Notes under the pieces: model-generated
What the model was told of the DNA's origin: nothing
Databases searched by the model: none
The model's input: the letters and a program-made list of their open reading frames with translations, nothing else
Program-made: the position numbers and the translations under genes
Source of the DNA: Microbacterium invictum
GTDB taxonomy: Bacteria; Actinomycetota; Actinomycetes; Actinomycetales; Microbacteriaceae
Direction: 5' to 3'
NCBI RefSeq assembly: GCF_014197265.1
Contig: NZ_JACIFH010000001.1
Span: forward strand, 2,914,001-2,978,000
DNA length: 64,000 nt
In this document: positions 62,923-64,000 of the stretch, one piece after another
Layout of the letters: every line of letters begins with the position of its first letter
Numbering within the stretch: position 1 is the stretch's first letter

Positions 62923-62943
62923 AAATTCCGTTGAACAGAATTT
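62923..62943. promoter_or_regulatory. 21-bp IclR-like operator between desA-like gene and livG
   Basis: The dyad is centred on TTCCGTTGAACAGAA (62926-62940) and extends to AAATTC...GAATTT, with a single mismatched pair. TTCCGTT/AACNGAA half-sites are of the kind used by IclR-family regulators, and an IclR gene lies 1.5 kb away. Confidence 0.62.
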
Positions 62944-62975
62944 CGGCATCCATCTCGCGATAAAGGAGCCAGGCT

Positions 62976-62993
62976 GTAACCGGCGCCGGTCAC
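62976..62993. promoter_or_regulatory. Second palindrome in the desA-livG divergent region
   Basis: ACCGGCGCCGGT is a perfect 12-bp palindrome (62979-62990), extending to 18 bp with one mismatch pair (GT...AC ends). It lies 38 bp before the -35 of the livG promoter and could bind a second regulator. Confidence 0.45.
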
Positions 62994-63030
62994 GATCCGG
63001 CCACGGCTCGGATGACTCGCACCAAAATCG

Positions 63031-63059
63031 TTGACAATCCGGCGGGGATTCCGTAACTT
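63031..63059 (+). promoter_or_regulatory. Promoter of the Liv-type importer operon
   Basis: TTGACA (63031-63036), 17 bp, TAACTT (63054-63059) is one of the best vegetative promoters in the window. The start codon follows 57 nt later with AAAGG as ribosome binding site. Confidence 0.68.
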
Positions 63060-63116
63060 CCTGAACACGAGGACGACCCGATTCCTCCATCCACGCGACG
63101 ACGCGAAAGGTGAGCG

Positions 63117-63899
63117 ATGGCTGCTGAGCTGACCTTGCACGACGTGAGCCTGCACTTCGGTGGCATCAAAGTGCTCCAGGAGGTCGGCTTCACCGTCGAA
63201 CCCGGCCAGATCTTCGGGCTCGTAGGGCCCAACGGCGCCGGCAAGACGTCGCTGTTCAACTGCATCAGCGGGCACTACCGGCCCTCGAGCGGCAGCATCC
63301 GCATCGACGACGTCGAGGTCACCGCCAAGCCCGCGTGGCGCATGTCGCGCCTGGGGCTGGCCCGCACCTTCCAGCACGCGGCGCTGCAGTTGGACAAGAC
63401 CGTGCTCGAGAACGTCATGCTCGGCGCCCATCCGCGGTTGCGCGGCGGACCCGTGGAATGGTCGCTGCGGCTTCCGTTCACCCGCAACGACGAACGCACG
63501 CTGCGCGCGGAAGCGCTCGACCTGCTCGAACGCCTCGACCTCGGCTGGGCCGCACACCGCACGCCCGACGAGCTGTCGCACGGGCTGCACAAGGGCATCG
63601 AACTGTCGCGGGCGCTGCTGCTGCGCCCCCGCCTGCTCATGCTCGACGAGCCGGCAGCCGGGCTGCCGCACTCGGAGGTCGACCGGCTCATCGAGCTGAT
63701 CCGCGGCGTCCGCGACGACTTCGACGTGACCATCGTCGTCGTCGAGCACCACATGGGTCTCATCGCCGCGCTCACCGAGCGTGTCGTCGTGCTCGACCAC
63801 GGCCGCAAGCTCATGGAGGGGACGGCCGCCGAAGCGCAGTCCGATCCCCGCGTCATCGAGGCGTATATCGGGAAGGACGCGGCTGATGACGCTGCTTGA
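63117..63899 (+). CDS. livG: Branched-chain-amino-acid-type ABC transporter ATPase, LivG-like
   Basis: A 260-residue ATPase. Walker A is GPNGAGKTS (about 37-45), GLARTFQHAAL follows the Q-loop region, the signature motif reads ELSHGLHKGIELSRALLLRP (degenerate, with SHG in place of SGG), and Walker B is LLMLDEPAAGL. LivG-type importers in aromatic clusters commonly carry benzoate-like acids. AAAGGTGAG precedes the ATG. livF starts 14 nt before its stop codon. The permease and binding-protein genes are expected beyond the right edge. Confidence 0.9.
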   Translation: MAAELTLHDVSLHFGGIKVLQEVGFTVEPGQIFGLVGPNGAGKTSLFNCISGHYRPSSGSIRIDDVEVTAKPAWRMSRLGLARTFQHAALQLDKTVLENVMLGAHPRLRGGPVEWSLRLPFTRNDERTLRAEALDLLERLDLGWAAHRTPDELSHGLHKGIELSRALLLRPRLLMLDEPAAGLPHSEVDRLIELIRGVRDDFDVTIVVVEHHMGLIAALTERVVVLDHGRKLMEGTAAEAQSDPRVIEAYIGKDAADDAA

Positions 63900-64000
63900 A
63901 CTGGAGGACGTCACCGCCTGGTACGGCCCGGTGCAGGTGCTCGACGCGGTCTCGCTGACCGTGCCCGACAACGGTGCGGTGGGCATCCTCGGCGCGAACG
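63886..64000 (+). CDS. livF: LivF-like ABC transporter ATPase, N-terminal end only
   Basis: The first 38 codons are visible (LLELEDVTAWYGPVQVLDAV, then VGILGAN just before Walker A). LivF proteins start with this Y-G-x-x-x-x-L-x-x-V pattern. The gene overlaps the end of livG by 14 nt in another frame, so the two ATPases are translated together. The rest lies outside the window. Confidence 0.85.
   Translation, partial: MTLLELEDVTAWYGPVQVLDAVSLTVPDNGAVGILGAN

Overview
The window is high-GC actinobacterial chromosome, most likely Microbacteriaceae and probably Microbacterium. The reasons are strong G/C third-position bias, many GTG starts, many genes that look leaderless with a TAGNCT-type -10 box 6-7 nt before the start codon, and a very frequent GGATGCC/GGCATCC word that also forms terminator-like hairpins. 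I see no rRNA, tRNA, CRISPR array, insertion sequence or prophage. No stretch longer than about 300 bases is without a gene.

Layout. 1-9.4 kb is a sulfatase island: three type I arylsulfatase genes (one cut by the left edge), the formylglycine-generating enzyme that would activate them, a HAD phosphatase, a decayed DUF1254 gene remnant, and a minus-strand run of small envelope or unknown genes (GAP, DUF6325, SHOCT, a membrane protein) leading into a sulfatase. 9.6-12 kb holds two glycosyltransferases followed by a tandem array of about 83-bp hairpin repeats. 12.2-31 kb is mostly housekeeping and stress functions: a GlxA/AraC regulator, SulP transporter, HspR-type ClpB, a glucose-6-phosphate dehydrogenase homologue, GH15 hydrolase, an ArsR-type regulator with an MFS pump, nitroreductase, RraA, an FMN reductase, a NatAB-like exporter with a two-component system, and a VOC-HxlR-RibD-like group. 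31-36.3 kb carries exonuclease III, a MazF-type toxin-antitoxin pair with its operator, the proton-pumping transhydrogenase pntAB and pyrE. 36.5-41.8 kb is a LacI-controlled sugar ABC importer with a ROK kinase homologue. 41.8-54.3 kb holds a HAD phosphatase with two tiny membrane proteins, an SDR, mntR-mntH with a 30-bp palindrome, a SpoU methyltransferase, a MATE exporter, a DUF308-lipase fusion, an M13 peptidase, a degenerate beta-lactamase-fold protein and a MetE-like methyltransferase.

54.5-64 kb is the most interesting part: a compact catabolic cluster for methoxylated aromatic acids. Two tetrahydrofolate-dependent O-demethylase homologues (LigM-like at 58213 and a divergent DesA-like one at 61490), a VOC-type extradiol dioxygenase, and the whole lower gallate route (galB hydratase, ligK/galC aldolase, galD tautomerase) surround an IclR regulator, a DUF1932 dehydrogenase and a Liv-type ABC importer that runs off the right edge. 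Two demethylases, one ring-cleavage enzyme and no visible CHMS dehydrogenase or PDC hydrolase fit syringate -> 3-O-methylgallate -> gallate -> 4-oxalomesaconate -> pyruvate + oxaloacetate. The MetE-like gene next door could be a sink for the methyl groups loaded onto folate. This pathway assignment is inference from gene content. Several operators are readable by eye, including dyads over both divergent promoters of the aromatic cluster.
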